Positions 1 through 9,717 of a stretch of DNA of 64,000 bases are shown piece after piece. Source of the stretch: Leptospira sp. WS58.C1. Its GTDB lineage: Bacteria; Spirochaetota; Leptospiria; Leptospirales; Leptospiraceae. The notes under the pieces are model-generated. The model saw nothing but the letters and a program-made list of their open reading frames with translations, was not told the origin of the DNA and ran no database searches. Positions within the stretch are counted from its first letter, which is position 1. Each line of letters starts with the position of its first letter. The stretch spans positions 186,001 to 250,000 of the forward strand of contig NZ_CP162137.1 of assembly GCF_040833995.1 (NCBI RefSeq), read 5' to 3'. Made by a program: the position numbers and the translations under genes.

Positions 1-1
1 G

Positions 2-208
<207 letters not shown>

Positions 209-216
209 GAAAAACT

Positions 217-1050
217 ATGCCCGAACTTCCGGATCTGGTAGTCATTCAAGAACGTCTTTTAAAAGAACTCCCGGGGGAGGTCATCCAAGAGATAGAGATT
301 TTAGATCCTCTTGTAGTTCGCAATCTTTGCGGCGGGAAATCGGAAACGTCGTTTATAGGTTCTACTTTTGAAAGTTTGGAAAGGACTGGACCGTTTCTGA
401 ATTTTAAATTCGGTCCAAAAAATATCGTCATTCATCCGATGCTTGCAGGAAGATTTTCTTTAGATCCAAAATATAAGAAGAAGGACCTGGCGGTTCGGAT
501 CAAATTCCAGGATAAGATCCTGAATTATGCGGACGACGTGCATATGGGGAAGGTTTATTTTACGGAACCAGAATATTTTTCCCAAATCCCGAAGTTTACT
601 GACCAAGGAGTGGATCTTCTTTCCGAAAACTTTACTCTGGAAGAATTTTTAAAAAGAATAGAGAAAAATCGCCAGCAAACCCGCGTTTTTCTCATGGACC
701 AGACCAAACTTAGCGCAATAGGGAACGCTTACGCGGATGAAATACTTTTTGATTCCAAAATCCATCCCAAAACTCCATGCAATAAACTTTCGGAAGAAGA
801 AAAGATCCAACTTTACCAGAGTATCAAATCCGTATTAAACGAATCTATAGATTACATTCGAAAAAAACAGGCACCTTTGGACTTTAAAGTTCGAGACCAT
901 GTGAAAGTTCGAAATCGAAAAAATGAAGCCTGTCCCCGCTGTGGAACCACGATTCGTAGGGCAAATGTTTTGGGTCACGATTCCTTCTTCTGTCCCAATT
1001 GCCAAAGAGTGCCTGGGGAACAGTTCATTGATTGGAATAAAACCCTCTGA
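217..1050 (+). CDS. Fpg/Nei-family DNA glycosylase, divergent
   Basis: This is a base-excision-repair glycosylase/AP lyase of the formamidopyrimidine-DNA glycosylase family, 277 residues, about the usual length. The N-terminus MPELPD gives the conserved Pro2 nucleophile and Glu3. A helix-two-turn-helix (IGNAYADEILF, about residues 168-178) and a C-terminal four-Cys zinc finger (CPRC and CPNC, about residues 239-262) are present. Two features depart from classic MutM. The strand that normally carries the RGK(Y/H) lysine (Lys57 in E. coli) reads RTGPFLNF, with Pro in place of Lys. The zinc-finger loop reads LGHDSFF where Arg is usual. The protein should still be a Pro2 glycosylase, but its lesion preference may differ. 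A 14-residue tail follows the last cysteine. Confidence 0.88.
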   Translation: MPELPDLVVIQERLLKELPGEVIQEIEILDPLVVRNLCGGKSETSFIGSTFESLERTGPFLNFKFGPKNIVIHPMLAGRFSLDPKYKKKDLAVRIKFQDKILNYADDVHMGKVYFTEPEYFSQIPKFTDQGVDLLSENFTLEEFLKRIEKNRQQTRVFLMDQTKLSAIGNAYADEILFDSKIHPKTPCNKLSEEEKIQLYQSIKSVLNESIDYIRKKQAPLDFKVRDHVKVRNRKNEACPRCGTTIRRANVLGHDSFFCPNCQRVPGEQFIDWNKTL

Positions 1051-1068
1051 ACCGGAAATAAATCGCAC

Positions 1069-1096
1069 TTGACAGTACAAGCAAATTTTTCAAACT
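1069..1096 (+). promoter_or_regulatory. Probable promoter of the 5S rRNA gene
   Basis: A perfect -35 TTGACA lies at 1069-1074. With a 16-bp spacer the -10 is CAAACT at 1091-1096, a poor match. The predicted start falls just before the 5S 5' end. The -35 is convincing and the -10 is not. Confidence 0.4.
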
Positions 1097-1107
1097 GTCC
1101 ATAGATT

Positions 1108-1222
<115 letters not shown>

Positions 1223-1279
1223 GTTGTCATTATTTATTCCATTATATTTTATAGTGAAAATCCGCCAAAGAAACGGATT

Positions 1280-1330
1280 GACCCTTGGTTCTCCGGTAAA
1301 AATGGTAACCGGTAAGACTTACCCAGGGTC
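1280..1330 (+). other. Nested hairpin in the rpmH leader
   Basis: The outer arms GACCCTTGG (1280-1288) and CCCAGGGTC (1322-1330) pair at 8 of 9 positions. An inner stem, CCGGT (1293-1297) with ACCGG (1308-1312), sits inside it. The structure ends 33 nt before rpmH. No long U-tract follows, so it may be a 5S processing or leader structure and not a simple terminator. Confidence 0.4.
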
Positions 1331-1363
1331 TTAAAATGCAATCTTAGAGATACAGGGAACCAT

Positions 1364-1525
1364 ATGAGAAGAACATACCAACCCAGCCGGATTAAACGTG
1401 CCCGTACCCACGGATTCCGCGCCAGAATGGCGACTGCCGGCGGAAGAAAAGTCCTTTCCCGCAGAAGAGCTAAAGGCCGTTACAAGTTGACCGTTTCTGA
1501 CGAAAGAACTGGTAAAAAATTCTAA
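1364..1525 (+). CDS. rpmH: 50S ribosomal protein L34
   Basis: This encodes 53 residues, beginning [19 protein letters not shown] and ending TGKKF, and matches the L34 family along its whole length. It is a small, highly basic protein that binds 23S rRNA in the large subunit. The start ATG lies within CATATG. It heads the conserved rpmH-rnpA-yidD-yidC cluster. The stop TAA is in frame with rnpA immediately downstream, so rnpA has to start within the next few codons. Confidence 0.97.
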   Translation: MRRTYQPSRIKRARTHGFRARMATAGGRKVLSRRRAKGRYKLTVSDERTGKKF

Positions 1526-1534
1526 CGAACCCAT

Positions 1535-1855
1535 ATAGAAGAGACACTTACATCCAAGAAGGACATCCGGGAACTTTTTGCTTCCGGAAAACGGGTAACC
1601 AATCCTCCTCTCACGGTGATTTATCGGGGAAACGGCCTGGAAAATAACAGGTTCTTATACTGCCCTGAACGTTCGGTCGGAAAAGCCGTTCGCAGAAACC
1701 GGATACGGAGAAGATTAAGAGCCGCCGTGGCCGAAACCGCAGGCTTTTTTCCAAAAGGATTCGATATCGCGATACTTGCGAAACCGGGCCTATTCGAAAA
1801 GGATCATACCGAACTTCTGGCTTGTTTGGGTTTACTCGCTCGTAGATTAAAATGA
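1535..1855 (+). CDS. rnpA: Ribonuclease P protein component
   Basis: RnpA binds the RNase P RNA and helps remove 5' leaders from pre-tRNA. The family signature GKAVRRNRIRRRLRAA is present, and upstream of it the frame encodes the usual N-terminal segment (SKKDIRELFASGKRV). There is no ATG, GTG, TTG or CTG between the rpmH stop (1523-1525, same frame) and this segment. The first standard start is GTG 1616, which would delete the conserved N-terminus. The ATA at 1535 gives a protein of 106 residues, a normal size, and is the most plausible initiation site, though not proven. The gene overlaps yidD by 4 bp (ATGA). A base error in the assembly is an alternative. Confidence 0.85.
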   Translation: MEETLTSKKDIRELFASGKRVTNPPLTVIYRGNGLENNRFLYCPERSVGKAVRRNRIRRRLRAAVAETAGFFPKGFDIAILAKPGLFEKDHTELLACLGLLARRLK

Positions 1856-2079
1856 ACCGACTCGCCATCTTTCTGATCCGATTCTACAAACGTTGGATCT
1901 CACCTATTCTTCCGCCTTCTTGCAGATTTCACCCTAGCTGCTCCGAATATGCAATGCAGGCCTTCCAAGAATACGATTTCTTGTCGGCAACTTATCTAAG
2001 TACAAAACGAATTTTAAAATGTAATCCCCTTTTCGCTGCAGGCGATGACCCTTTACCACCCAACCCTAGAAGGAATTAG
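1852..2079 (+). CDS. yidD: Membrane protein insertion efficiency factor YidD
   Basis: This is a 75-residue protein with the typical YidD pattern: an amphipathic N-terminal helix ([16 protein letters not shown]), then [11 protein letters not shown] and a closing NP(L) segment. YidD is a peripheral inner-membrane protein that assists YidC in inserting proteins. It overlaps rnpA by 4 bp and ends 2 bp before yidC, so the genes are translationally coupled. Confidence 0.95.
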   Translation: MNRLAIFLIRFYKRWISPILPPSCRFHPSCSEYAMQAFQEYDFLSATYLSTKRILKCNPLFAAGDDPLPPNPRRN

Positions 2080-2081
2080 GA

Positions 2082-3941
2082 ATGGAAGATAGACAAAACA
2101 GACTTTTTCTCGCGTTAATTTTATCCATGGGAGTTTGGTTTTTAGTAACCTACTACTTCAACCCCGAATCGGGAAAACCGAAACAACAACAGAAGACCGA
2201 ACAAACTCCCGTTTCGGAAAATAAAGAAAACGTAAAACAGGAAACCAAGGTTGAACCTAAACCCGCACCTGTAACGACTACAAATCCTAAGGACATCAAA
2301 ACGTTTACCTTTAAAACGGAAGCGCATATCGTTGTTCTTTCCAGCTTGGGGGGAAGGATCGAAAAATTCTATATCCGAAATTACAAGGATGTCGAAGGAA
2401 ACGAGATCAATATCACCAGAGCGGACTTCCAAGAGATCGAAGTGGACGGCGAAAAGATCAAGGCGATCGAACTTTCCAGAGGAAAAGGTTTCGATTTCAA
2501 CTTCTCTCATAGAAAAGAAGATGTAGCTACTTCGGCATGGAATCATCTGAATTTTAAAGCAGAAGAGAATAAAGAAGATCAAAGTATAACTTTCACAGCT
2601 AACGAAAAGGGCGTTCTTCTTAAAAAAGTATTTAGATTTTTCCCTCACGAAAATTATTTCAAAACCGAGATCTCCATCACCAATTTGGGTAAAGAAAAAC
2701 TCTATTTCGGAGATCGTGACAAGCCGGCTTACCTAAGGACCTTCGGAAGTTTAGGACCTCTTCCTTTAGAGAGAGAAGCTACCGCTCAAGAATTGTCGAA
2801 ATTTTTCCGTGTTTATAGAATGGACGGAAGTGAGAAGGACTTTGCTGACGGTGGAGACGCTTGGGGATTCTGGGAAGGCATTCGAAACTTCTTCTTCGGA
2901 CATCCGAACGGAAACGAATTTTATAAAGAAGTTTGGAGTAGCGGAGAAGGTGTGGACTATATCGGTTCCGGCAGCCGTTACTTCTTGGCCGCAGCGGACA
3001 CTTTGAATCATCCTGCGGAAGGAATTCTTTTAGATAATAGAAAGAAAAACGAAACAGGAACTATCTTAGCTTATTCTAATATCACTGTAGATCCGGGAAA
3101 AGAAGAAACTCTTGAATTCGCAAACTATGTCGGGATCAGAGAATGGGACGGGATGTTATTCAGAGATCCCAAACTGGATCCGTTTAAAAATCCTAAGTCC
3201 ACTTTTGCAGGCTTGAGCGCCGATCTGAACAAATCCTTTAACCAAGGTATTTTCACTCCGATCCGAAACGGTATCGTTTGGTTCCTACAACAATCTTATA
3301 AATACACGATACCAAGTTACGGTTTCGGTATTCTACTCTTTGCATTAGTATTCAAATTAGTCTTCTATCCTCTCAACCAGAAACAGGCAGAGGCAATGAA
3401 GAAGATGAGTGCACTTTCTCCGGAACTGAAAAAGTTAAACGAGAAGTATGCGAACGATCCGGCAAAAAAACAAGAGAAGATGTTGGAATTATACAAAAAA
3501 CATAATATGAATCCGCTCTCTCAATTGGGTGGTTGTCTTCCTATGTTGATCCAGCTTCCTATCTTCTTCGCATTATACGTTGCGTTTGCTGATACGATCG
3601 ATCTTTGGAAGTCACCTTTTCTTTGGATCTCGGACCTGAGCGAGCCTGATTTTATCTGGACTTCTCCTGCGATCCCTTTCATTTCTGCGAGCGGGCTTTC
3701 TATCAACTTATTAGTACTTTTGATGGTGGGAACTCAGTTCCTCTCGATGAAACTGACTTCCGTGCAGACTGACCCGAACCAAAAAATGATGATGTATTTA
3801 ATGCCAGTGATGATGGTGTTCTTCCTCTGGAGCATGCCGTCGGGGCTGACTTTGTATTGGACTGTGACTAACATCCTTTCCATTGCTCAACAGTGGTTGA
3901 CCAATATTCGTAAAAAAGACGAGACCCCTGTAAAAGTGTGA
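2082..3941 (+). CDS. yidC: Membrane protein insertase YidC
   Basis: This is a 619-residue protein with an N-terminal membrane anchor (about residues 8-26), a Lys/Gln/Pro-rich linker, a large periplasmic P1 domain as in Gram-negative YidC, and a C-terminal five-helix Oxa1-type insertase domain (about 390-600) containing [17 protein letters not shown]. It inserts and folds inner-membrane proteins with or without SecYEG. The basic tail after the last helix is short. The gene follows yidD directly and precedes jag, the common bacterial arrangement. Confidence 0.97.
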   Translation: MEDRQNRLFLALILSMGVWFLVTYYFNPESGKPKQQQKTEQTPVSENKENVKQETKVEPKPAPVTTTNPKDIKTFTFKTEAHIVVLSSLGGRIEKFYIRNYKDVEGNEINITRADFQEIEVDGEKIKAIELSRGKGFDFNFSHRKEDVATSAWNHLNFKAEENKEDQSITFTANEKGVLLKKVFRFFPHENYFKTEISITNLGKEKLYFGDRDKPAYLRTFGSLGPLPLEREATAQELSKFFRVYRMDGSEKDFADGGDAWGFWEGIRNFFFGHPNGNEFYKEVWSSGEGVDYIGSGSRYFLAAADTLNHPAEGILLDNRKKNETGTILAYSNITVDPGKEETLEFANYVGIREWDGMLFRDPKLDPFKNPKSTFAGLSADLNKSFNQGIFTPIRNGIVWFLQQSYKYTIPSYGFGILLFALVFKLVFYPLNQKQAEAMKKMSALSPELKKLNEKYANDPAKKQEKMLELYKKHNMNPLSQLGGCLPMLIQLPIFFALYVAFADTIDLWKSPFLWISDLSEPDFIWTSPAIPFISASGLSINLLVLLMVGTQFLSMKLTSVQTDPNQKMMMYLMPVMMVFFLWSMPSGLTLYWTVTNILSIAQQWLTNIRKKDETPVKV

Positions 3942-3963
3942 ATTCATATATCGAGGATACGAT

Positions 3964-4674
3964 ATGGAAAACTATATTTTCGAAGCCGAAGGAAAAACAA
4001 AAGCCGAGGCCGAAGAGATCGCGTTAGAAACCTTAAGACTGGAGCCCGGAGACATTCGTTTCGAAACTGTCGAATCCGGTAAGTCCGGGTTTTTAGGTTT
4101 AACACAAAAAAAACCGGCAGTTGTTCGAGCCTTCGTTTCGAACTACGATATTCCGGCTGAAAAGATCATCCATGGAGTTGTACTTACACTTCTCCGCAAG
4201 ATGGGAGTGGAAGCGGAAGTCGTCGGAATGGGAGACGTGGACGGAAAGATTTATATCGAACTTACCAGCCGCGAATCGGGACTGATTATCGGAAAGAGAG
4301 GAGCTACTTTAGACGCTCTTCAATTTTTGGTAAACTTGATGGTGGATTCTAAGATCCGTCACGGTCGTAAGATCGTTTTGGATACCGAATCTTACAGAGA
4401 CAAAAGAGAACTGTCCTTGATCAGATTGAGCAAGTCGGTAGCTTCTTCAGTCGCAAAATCCGGTAAGTCCAAATTACTTGAGCCTATGAATCCTTTCGAA
4501 AGAAGGATCGTTCATATGGCTCTACAAGAGAACGAAAAAGTTTTCACTAGATCGGAAGGGAACGGTACTTATAAGAAAGTCCGAATCATTCCGATGAAAG
4601 ACAGACACAAGTACAAAGACGTCGTCGAAAAAAGCCCTAACGGGGACTTACTCGAGGAAGTAAACGACTACTGA
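3964..4674 (+). CDS. jag: Jag/KhpB-type RNA-binding protein
   Basis: This 236-residue protein has the Jag domain order: an N-terminal Jag_N domain (beginning [19 protein letters not shown]), a central KH domain with the nucleic-acid-binding loop [13 protein letters not shown], and a C-terminal R3H region ([11 protein letters not shown]). Homologues bind RNA and affect cell-division and envelope genes. It sits between yidC and mnmE, 22 bp after yidC, and a GAGGA Shine-Dalgarno precedes the ATG. Confidence 0.93.
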   Translation: MENYIFEAEGKTKAEAEEIALETLRLEPGDIRFETVESGKSGFLGLTQKKPAVVRAFVSNYDIPAEKIIHGVVLTLLRKMGVEAEVVGMGDVDGKIYIELTSRESGLIIGKRGATLDALQFLVNLMVDSKIRHGRKIVLDTESYRDKRELSLIRLSKSVASSVAKSGKSKLLEPMNPFERRIVHMALQENEKVFTRSEGNGTYKKVRIIPMKDRHKYKDVVEKSPNGDLLEEVNDY

Positions 4675-4680
4675 TCGGTC

Positions 4681-6057
4681 GTGGCTGATACGATAGCAGC
4701 TATCTCCACAGCTTCCGGGGCCGGGGCCATAGGCATTCTTCGGTTATCCGGACCGGAAGCGCTTCCTATCGCCTACAGGCATTTATCCTTTTTTGAGGGA
4801 GCCTTTCCTCTTTCTTCTATCAAACCTCGTAATGCATATACCTGTCGTTTTGTAGACGGGGGAAAAAAATTAGACCAAGTAGTTTTTATCTATTTTGCCG
4901 GACCGAATTCTTTTACAGGTGAAGATCTATGCGAGATCCACGCTCACGGAAATCCAATCTTACTTAGAGAAGCTTTAGAATGTTTGTTTCGTTCCGGAGC
5001 AAGACCTGCGAAGCAGGGTGAGTTCACAAAAAGAGCATTCTTAAACGGTAAAATAGATCTGAACGAAGCTGAGGCGATCGGAAGAATTATAGGTGCTCGT
5101 TCCAGATTCGAATTGGAACTGGCCCAAAAAAATGCGTTTGGAGAAATTTCCAGGCTCGCGTCAAATTTAAGAAGTCAATTGATTTCATTAAAAGCGGAAT
5201 GTGAAGCCGAGATCGATTTTTCAACGGAAGATCTTACTTTCGAGTCATTCGAAGAAAGAAAAAAAAGAATTCGTTCTATTTCTAATATTTGTTCCAACCT
5301 GCTGAAAAGATCCAGTGAGACGGAAACTCTTTTGGAAAGAAGTAGGGTGGTCTTGTATGGTGAACCGAATACGGGTAAGTCCAGTTTGATGAACCTGATT
5401 TTGGGAAGAGACCGTTCAATTATTTCTGAAATTCCGGGAACCACCCGAGATTATATCAGTGAGGACTTTTTACTTTCCGGAGTTCCAATCAGACTCATAG
5501 ATACCGCGGGTGTTCGAGAGACAGGCGATACCATCGAAAAGATGGGGATCGAAAGAAGTGAGAAGGAATTCTCCCAAGCAGACGTAAGACTTTTTGTGAT
5601 CGATGTTTCTCAAAAGAACGATTGGGACAAGTTTGCGGAAGAGAACAAATCTAAGTTAGAAGGCGCTATAGTCGCGGCAAATAAATCGGATATAAGAGAT
5701 CAAAGCTGGGATCCTCAATCCATCTTAAAGAAAAATTATCCCGGAACCGTTTTAGTCGAAGTTTCGTGCAAATCGAAACAAGGATTGGATACTTTGGTTT
5801 CCGAAATTTCCACCAAACTACAAGGTCTAGAAAGTTCTGAAGATTATGTCCTTTTGGAAGAAAGGAACAGATTTCATTTTTCTTCTATCACTCGAAGCCT
5901 GGAAAACTGTCTGACATTAATGGAAGAAGGGGCCCCAGCTGAGATTTACATCAAAGAAATTGATTCCGCTTTGGAACAAATCGGAGAAGTAAACGGAAGA
6001 GTGGACACGGAAGAAATTTTAGGAAGAATTTTTAGTAAATTCTGCGTTGGGAAATAA
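4681..6057 (+). CDS. mnmE: tRNA modification GTPase MnmE
   Basis: With MnmG, MnmE makes the 5-carboxymethylaminomethyl group on U34 of certain tRNAs. The 458-residue protein has the N-terminal folate-binding domain ([20 protein letters not shown]), a helical domain, and an inserted G domain with the P-loop GEPNTGKSS (about 227-235), the G3 motif DTAG and the G4 motif NKSD. The C-terminus ends CVGK, matching the catalytic C-[IVL]-G-K motif. Translation starts at GTG 4681, 6 bp after jag. Confidence 0.96.
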   Translation: MADTIAAISTASGAGAIGILRLSGPEALPIAYRHLSFFEGAFPLSSIKPRNAYTCRFVDGGKKLDQVVFIYFAGPNSFTGEDLCEIHAHGNPILLREALECLFRSGARPAKQGEFTKRAFLNGKIDLNEAEAIGRIIGARSRFELELAQKNAFGEISRLASNLRSQLISLKAECEAEIDFSTEDLTFESFEERKKRIRSISNICSNLLKRSSETETLLERSRVVLYGEPNTGKSSLMNLILGRDRSIISEIPGTTRDYISEDFLLSGVPIRLIDTAGVRETGDTIEKMGIERSEKEFSQADVRLFVIDVSQKNDWDKFAEENKSKLEGAIVAANKSDIRDQSWDPQSILKKNYPGTVLVEVSCKSKQGLDTLVSEISTKLQGLESSEDYVLLEERNRFHFSSITRSLENCLTLMEEGAPAEIYIKEIDSALEQIGEVNGRVDTEEILGRIFSKFCVGK

Positions 6058-6116
6058 GCTCTTTCAGAAATAGAATAGAACCTAGGCCCGATCGTCGAAA
6101 AATTGGTTTTATCGTT

Positions 6117-7379
6117 ATGAGAGAAAAATCCCTCGAATATCACTCCCTTCATCCAAAGGGTAAAATACAAGTTGTTCCGACAAAGCCGACTAGAGATTCC
6201 TTCGACTTATCCTTAGCATACTCTCCCGGGGTTGCCTATCCTTGTCTGGAAATTAAAGAGAATCCGGATCTAGTGTATGAATACACGAACAAAGGGAATC
6301 TGGTAGGAATCATCACTAACGGAACCGCAATCCTGGGTCTGGGAGATATCGGAGCTTCCGCAGGAAAACCTGTGATGGAAGGTAAGGCGGTACTTTTCAA
6401 AAAATTCGCCGGGATTGACGTTTTTGATATAGAGATAGATGCAAAAGATCCGGATGATTTTATAAAAGCGGTCAAAATGCTTGAGCCAACTTTCGGGGGG
6501 ATTAACCTGGAAGATATCAAAGCCCCTGAAAGTTTTTATATAGAAGAAGAACTCATCAAAAGAATGAATATCCCGGTTTTCCATGACGATCAACATGGTA
6601 CGGCGATCATCACTGTTGCAGGATTATTGAACGCATTTGAGATCAATAAAAAACGTCCTAGCGACGTAAAGATGGTGGTCTGTGGGGCGGGAGCCGCAGG
6701 GATCGCGATCGCGGAACTTGTCCAACATATCGGTATCCGAAAAGAACATATCTTCTTAGTGGATACAAAAGGTGTGATCCATACCGAAAGAACGGATCTA
6801 AATTCTACCAAACAAAAATATGCCCAAAAGACAAACGATCGTACTCTGGCAGACGTTATGCAGGATGCGGATATTTTTGTGGGAGTTTCCGTAGCTGATA
6901 TGGTTACGGAAGACATGGTAAAATCTATGGCTCCGAATCCGGTTATCTTTGCTTTAGCTAACCCGGATCCAGAGATTCCGTATGCGATTGCTAAAAAGGT
7001 CCGTCCTGATATTATTATGGGAACCGGAAGAAGTGATATGCCGAACCAGGTAAATAACGTATTAGGTTTCCCATTTATTTTCAGAGGAGCCTTGGACATA
7101 AGGGCCAAGCATATCACTTTGGAAATGAAATTGGCCGCGGCTCGCGCTTTGGCCGAACTTGCTCGGATGGATGTTCCTGATGCGGTCAGCCTTGCTTACG
7201 GTGGCGAAAAATTCGTATTCGGTCCTGATTATCTGATCCCTAAACCTTTTGATCAAAGAGTATTGTACCATGTGGCTCCGGCGGTTGCGGAGGCTGCGGT
7301 CCAAAGTGGGACGGCAAGAAGACCATATCCTGGAAGGGAAAATTACGTTTCCTTCTTAGAAGGTTTGATGAGGTTTTAA
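6117..7379 (+). CDS. Malate dehydrogenase (oxaloacetate-decarboxylating), malic enzyme
   Basis: Malic enzyme converts malate to pyruvate and CO2 with reduction of NAD(P). The 420-residue protein has the malic N-terminal domain ([36 protein letters not shown]), the metal-binding segment [10 protein letters not shown], and a Rossmann domain with [12 protein letters not shown]. It is the short form, without the C-terminal phosphotransacetylase domain of MaeB. It should work with the nearby fumarase in C4 metabolism and NADPH supply. Coenzyme preference cannot be read reliably. No clear ribosome site precedes the ATG. Confidence 0.9.
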   Translation: MREKSLEYHSLHPKGKIQVVPTKPTRDSFDLSLAYSPGVAYPCLEIKENPDLVYEYTNKGNLVGIITNGTAILGLGDIGASAGKPVMEGKAVLFKKFAGIDVFDIEIDAKDPDDFIKAVKMLEPTFGGINLEDIKAPESFYIEEELIKRMNIPVFHDDQHGTAIITVAGLLNAFEINKKRPSDVKMVVCGAGAAGIAIAELVQHIGIRKEHIFLVDTKGVIHTERTDLNSTKQKYAQKTNDRTLADVMQDADIFVGVSVADMVTEDMVKSMAPNPVIFALANPDPEIPYAIAKKVRPDIIMGTGRSDMPNQVNNVLGFPFIFRGALDIRAKHITLEMKLAAARALAELARMDVPDAVSLAYGGEKFVFGPDYLIPKPFDQRVLYHVAPAVAEAAVQSGTARRPYPGRENYVSFLEGLMRF

Positions 7380-7520
7380 AACCGAATTCTAAAGAAGTTC
7401 CGAATTTAGTCTAATACTCTTGGAACCTGCTCAAGAAAGCATGTATTCGTTTCCGAAAATATTATATTAGCTCGGCTTAAAAAAAAGCCAAATCAAGATC
7501 GGAGCAAAAGGGAAGAATTT

Positions 7521-9632
7521 ATGCCCGAAATGGAAAATAATTCCACACCCCCCGCTTCGGATCCGCTCTCGGAGGGATTAGGCGTAATTCCGGTAGATCG
7601 TATCGATCTCATTCCGGAAGAGGAACTTCGTAATCTTCTTCTCCAAACAACTCCCAAAGCGATGAGGGATTTGGATATGATTGAGAAAGGAGTGGAGAAC
7701 TTCTTCTTATTCAATTATTCTCCTTTTGCTCTCGCAAAATTCGAACAGTTACAATTTTTAAAACCCGCGGACCTAAAATACTTCGAAGATAAGAACGGTT
7801 TTGTTTTATACCAATATCTATTCGTTTCGGAAGAAACAAAAGAATTGGGACTAGCGAATGTTGCTATACGTCCAGCTTCGAGAAGAGCGGATCAGATCCA
7901 AAAGATCAAGTCCGCTTGTTTAGCCCAGTCCGCAGCCGCGTTTTTACAATTCCTTCTCCGAAGGGACATCAATCTGGCGGATAGAAGATCTGCCGGCGAA
8001 TTAAGGGATTGGGTGATTCGACAGTATCTGAATACGGACGAGAAAGGAAATCCTTTGGATTTCCAAGATTCCAAAAATCTTCCTTACTCTATGAGAAACG
8101 TTAAGACACTTTCCGTAGAATCTTTTCTACAAAGGAATTTTAAGATAAGAGAAGATATACTGACTTCTTTAATTTCTATCTTAAGTAAAAAACCGAATGA
8201 GATTATCTCCTTTTTGGGACAGATCAAAACGGACCCGGACGCGTTACTCGCGTTAGAAAAAAGAGGAAGCCGCCCTCCTTTATTAAGATTACATTTGGAG
8301 TTCCACGTCATCCAACCTTCTTTGGAAGAGCTTGTGGGTGAAATTTCTATAGATACTAAAAAACCGAACGCGAACGAAGAGACCGAGATAGAGATCATTT
8401 TCGAATTATTTATAGGTTTGTCTAGGAAGATCTTAATGTCTCTTCTTCCCGGAGAACAAGCAGGATGGATCCGTCCTTCCGGAACCGAGCAAGGCCCGGA
8501 TTATCTGAGAGAATTATCCAAACACCCTGCATTCACTTCCGGAAAAACCTGGGAAGGTTCGGACATATTTTTGCAGGCATTCGAAGTACTACTAAATTCT
8601 ATGGATTCTCTTTCCAGCTTGAGAAAGGAATCCTTAATCAATTTAGCTTTTAGTGATATAGTGATCCGTGTTAGAGAATCCAAAGAACCTTTTGTTGTCG
8701 ATTTGGGCGCTTTGAAGATCAAGGATTCATCCATCCAAGCAGCTGGTCTTACGAAAACGGAAGTTTTGGATCAGGTCTTGGAAAGATTCAAAACGAGAAA
8801 CGATATTCTTACTAGAGAAAGAGTAACAGGTGGCGGTCCCGGGATCGTAGCACTCGCTTTGGAAAATGTGATTTCTTCCTTTTTAAATAATAAGGAAAGA
8901 AGGACCTCTATTCACACTTTGATCCGTAAGAACGGGCAGCCGAAAGGAATTTACGCTTTTCTAAAGGATGTAACGGAAGGTGTGGATCCCGAGTTAGTGA
9001 TAGACGAACAGATCCGCTTATCTAAGGCGATTGCAGATTGGGAAAAGGAAACCGAAAAGCAAAGACTGAAAGCGATCCAAGATTCAAAATCCATCTTGGT
9101 GAAACTTTTAGAATGGATACTTAGTTTGTTCGGTGTGAATCTTTCCCCTTCCGCTAAAAAGGACATTGAGCCGGCAGACGAATTTCAACCTTCCAAACAA
9201 AGTAAGAAGTCTCAAAGTAACTCTGGAAGTTCCGGGGAACCCGAAAAGGAAACCCCTAAAAAGAAAAAATCTTTGGGAGTACTTTTAGGTCCTAAAGAAA
9301 AATCCACTTTAATCCCGGCGAAGGTTCAGAAAGCGATCGATTACGTGGACCGAAAAAATAACGGGATTATTTGGTTGGACGAAGTTGTGAATGCTAGTTC
9401 TGCTCCGGAATTCGGAAAAGACAAAGTAGCCGACCTTATGTATTATGACCAGAAGCGGAGATATATCGAGATTCGCTCCATGAACTCAATCCGGCACGTG
9501 TTTATCCGGAAAGAGTTAGAATCCGATTCCGCTTGGTTGGATTCTACCTTGGAATATTTGGAGAATGTCACCGCCAAAAAACCGGAGTTTGCAGCCTTAG
9601 CGGATACTCTTCGCAGATTCCGAGACGAGTGA
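7521..9632 (+). CDS. Large uncharacterised cytoplasmic protein
   Basis: I do not recognise a family for this 703-residue protein. It has no signal peptide and one weakly hydrophobic stretch (SILVKLLEWILSLFGVNL, about residue 525). A Ser/Lys-rich linker (about 545-595) separates a long alpha-helical N-terminal region from a compact C-terminal domain of about 105 residues beginning near IPAKVQKAIDYVDR. The C-terminal domain has the pattern of a small alpha/beta or winged-helix module; that is inference. The start is supported by an AGGGAAG site 7 bp upstream. It stands as a single gene between malic enzyme and fumC. Confidence 0.85.
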   Translation: MPEMENNSTPPASDPLSEGLGVIPVDRIDLIPEEELRNLLLQTTPKAMRDLDMIEKGVENFFLFNYSPFALAKFEQLQFLKPADLKYFEDKNGFVLYQYLFVSEETKELGLANVAIRPASRRADQIQKIKSACLAQSAAAFLQFLLRRDINLADRRSAGELRDWVIRQYLNTDEKGNPLDFQDSKNLPYSMRNVKTLSVESFLQRNFKIREDILTSLISILSKKPNEIISFLGQIKTDPDALLALEKRGSRPPLLRLHLEFHVIQPSLEELVGEISIDTKKPNANEETEIEIIFELFIGLSRKILMSLLPGEQAGWIRPSGTEQGPDYLRELSKHPAFTSGKTWEGSDIFLQAFEVLLNSMDSLSSLRKESLINLAFSDIVIRVRESKEPFVVDLGALKIKDSSIQAAGLTKTEVLDQVLERFKTRNDILTRERVTGGGPGIVALALENVISSFLNNKERRTSIHTLIRKNGQPKGIYAFLKDVTEGVDPELVIDEQIRLSKAIADWEKETEKQRLKAIQDSKSILVKLLEWILSLFGVNLSPSAKKDIEPADEFQPSKQSKKSQSNSGSSGEPEKETPKKKKSLGVLLGPKEKSTLIPAKVQKAIDYVDRKNNGIIWLDEVVNASSAPEFGKDKVADLMYYDQKRRYIEIRSMNSIRHVFIRKELESDSAWLDSTLEYLENVTAKKPEFAALADTLRRFRDE

Positions 9633-9717
9633 TCAACTCCCGAGTTCTGATTAGGACATACGTTCCGAATCCGGAAAATCCAACCCGATCAATTCATTAC
9701 TATTGAACGGAGGATTC

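Noticed and set aside
2142..2648. 168-codon open frame on the minus strand
   Set aside because: It is antisense to yidC and consists of Phe/Phe-Arg-rich shadow sequence.
6590..7117. 175-codon open frame on the minus strand
   Set aside because: It lies wholly antisense to the malic enzyme gene and reads as a Ser/Ile/Ala-rich shadow without a domain or ribosome site.
7474..7489. GGCTT/AAGCC hairpin with an A-rich loop
   Set aside because: The stem is only 5 bp and no T-run follows, so it is too weak to call a terminator.
9703..9717. Earlier ATG for fumC
   Set aside because: The GGAGG ribosome site lies between this ATG and the one at 9718, and the conserved protein begins at 9718.
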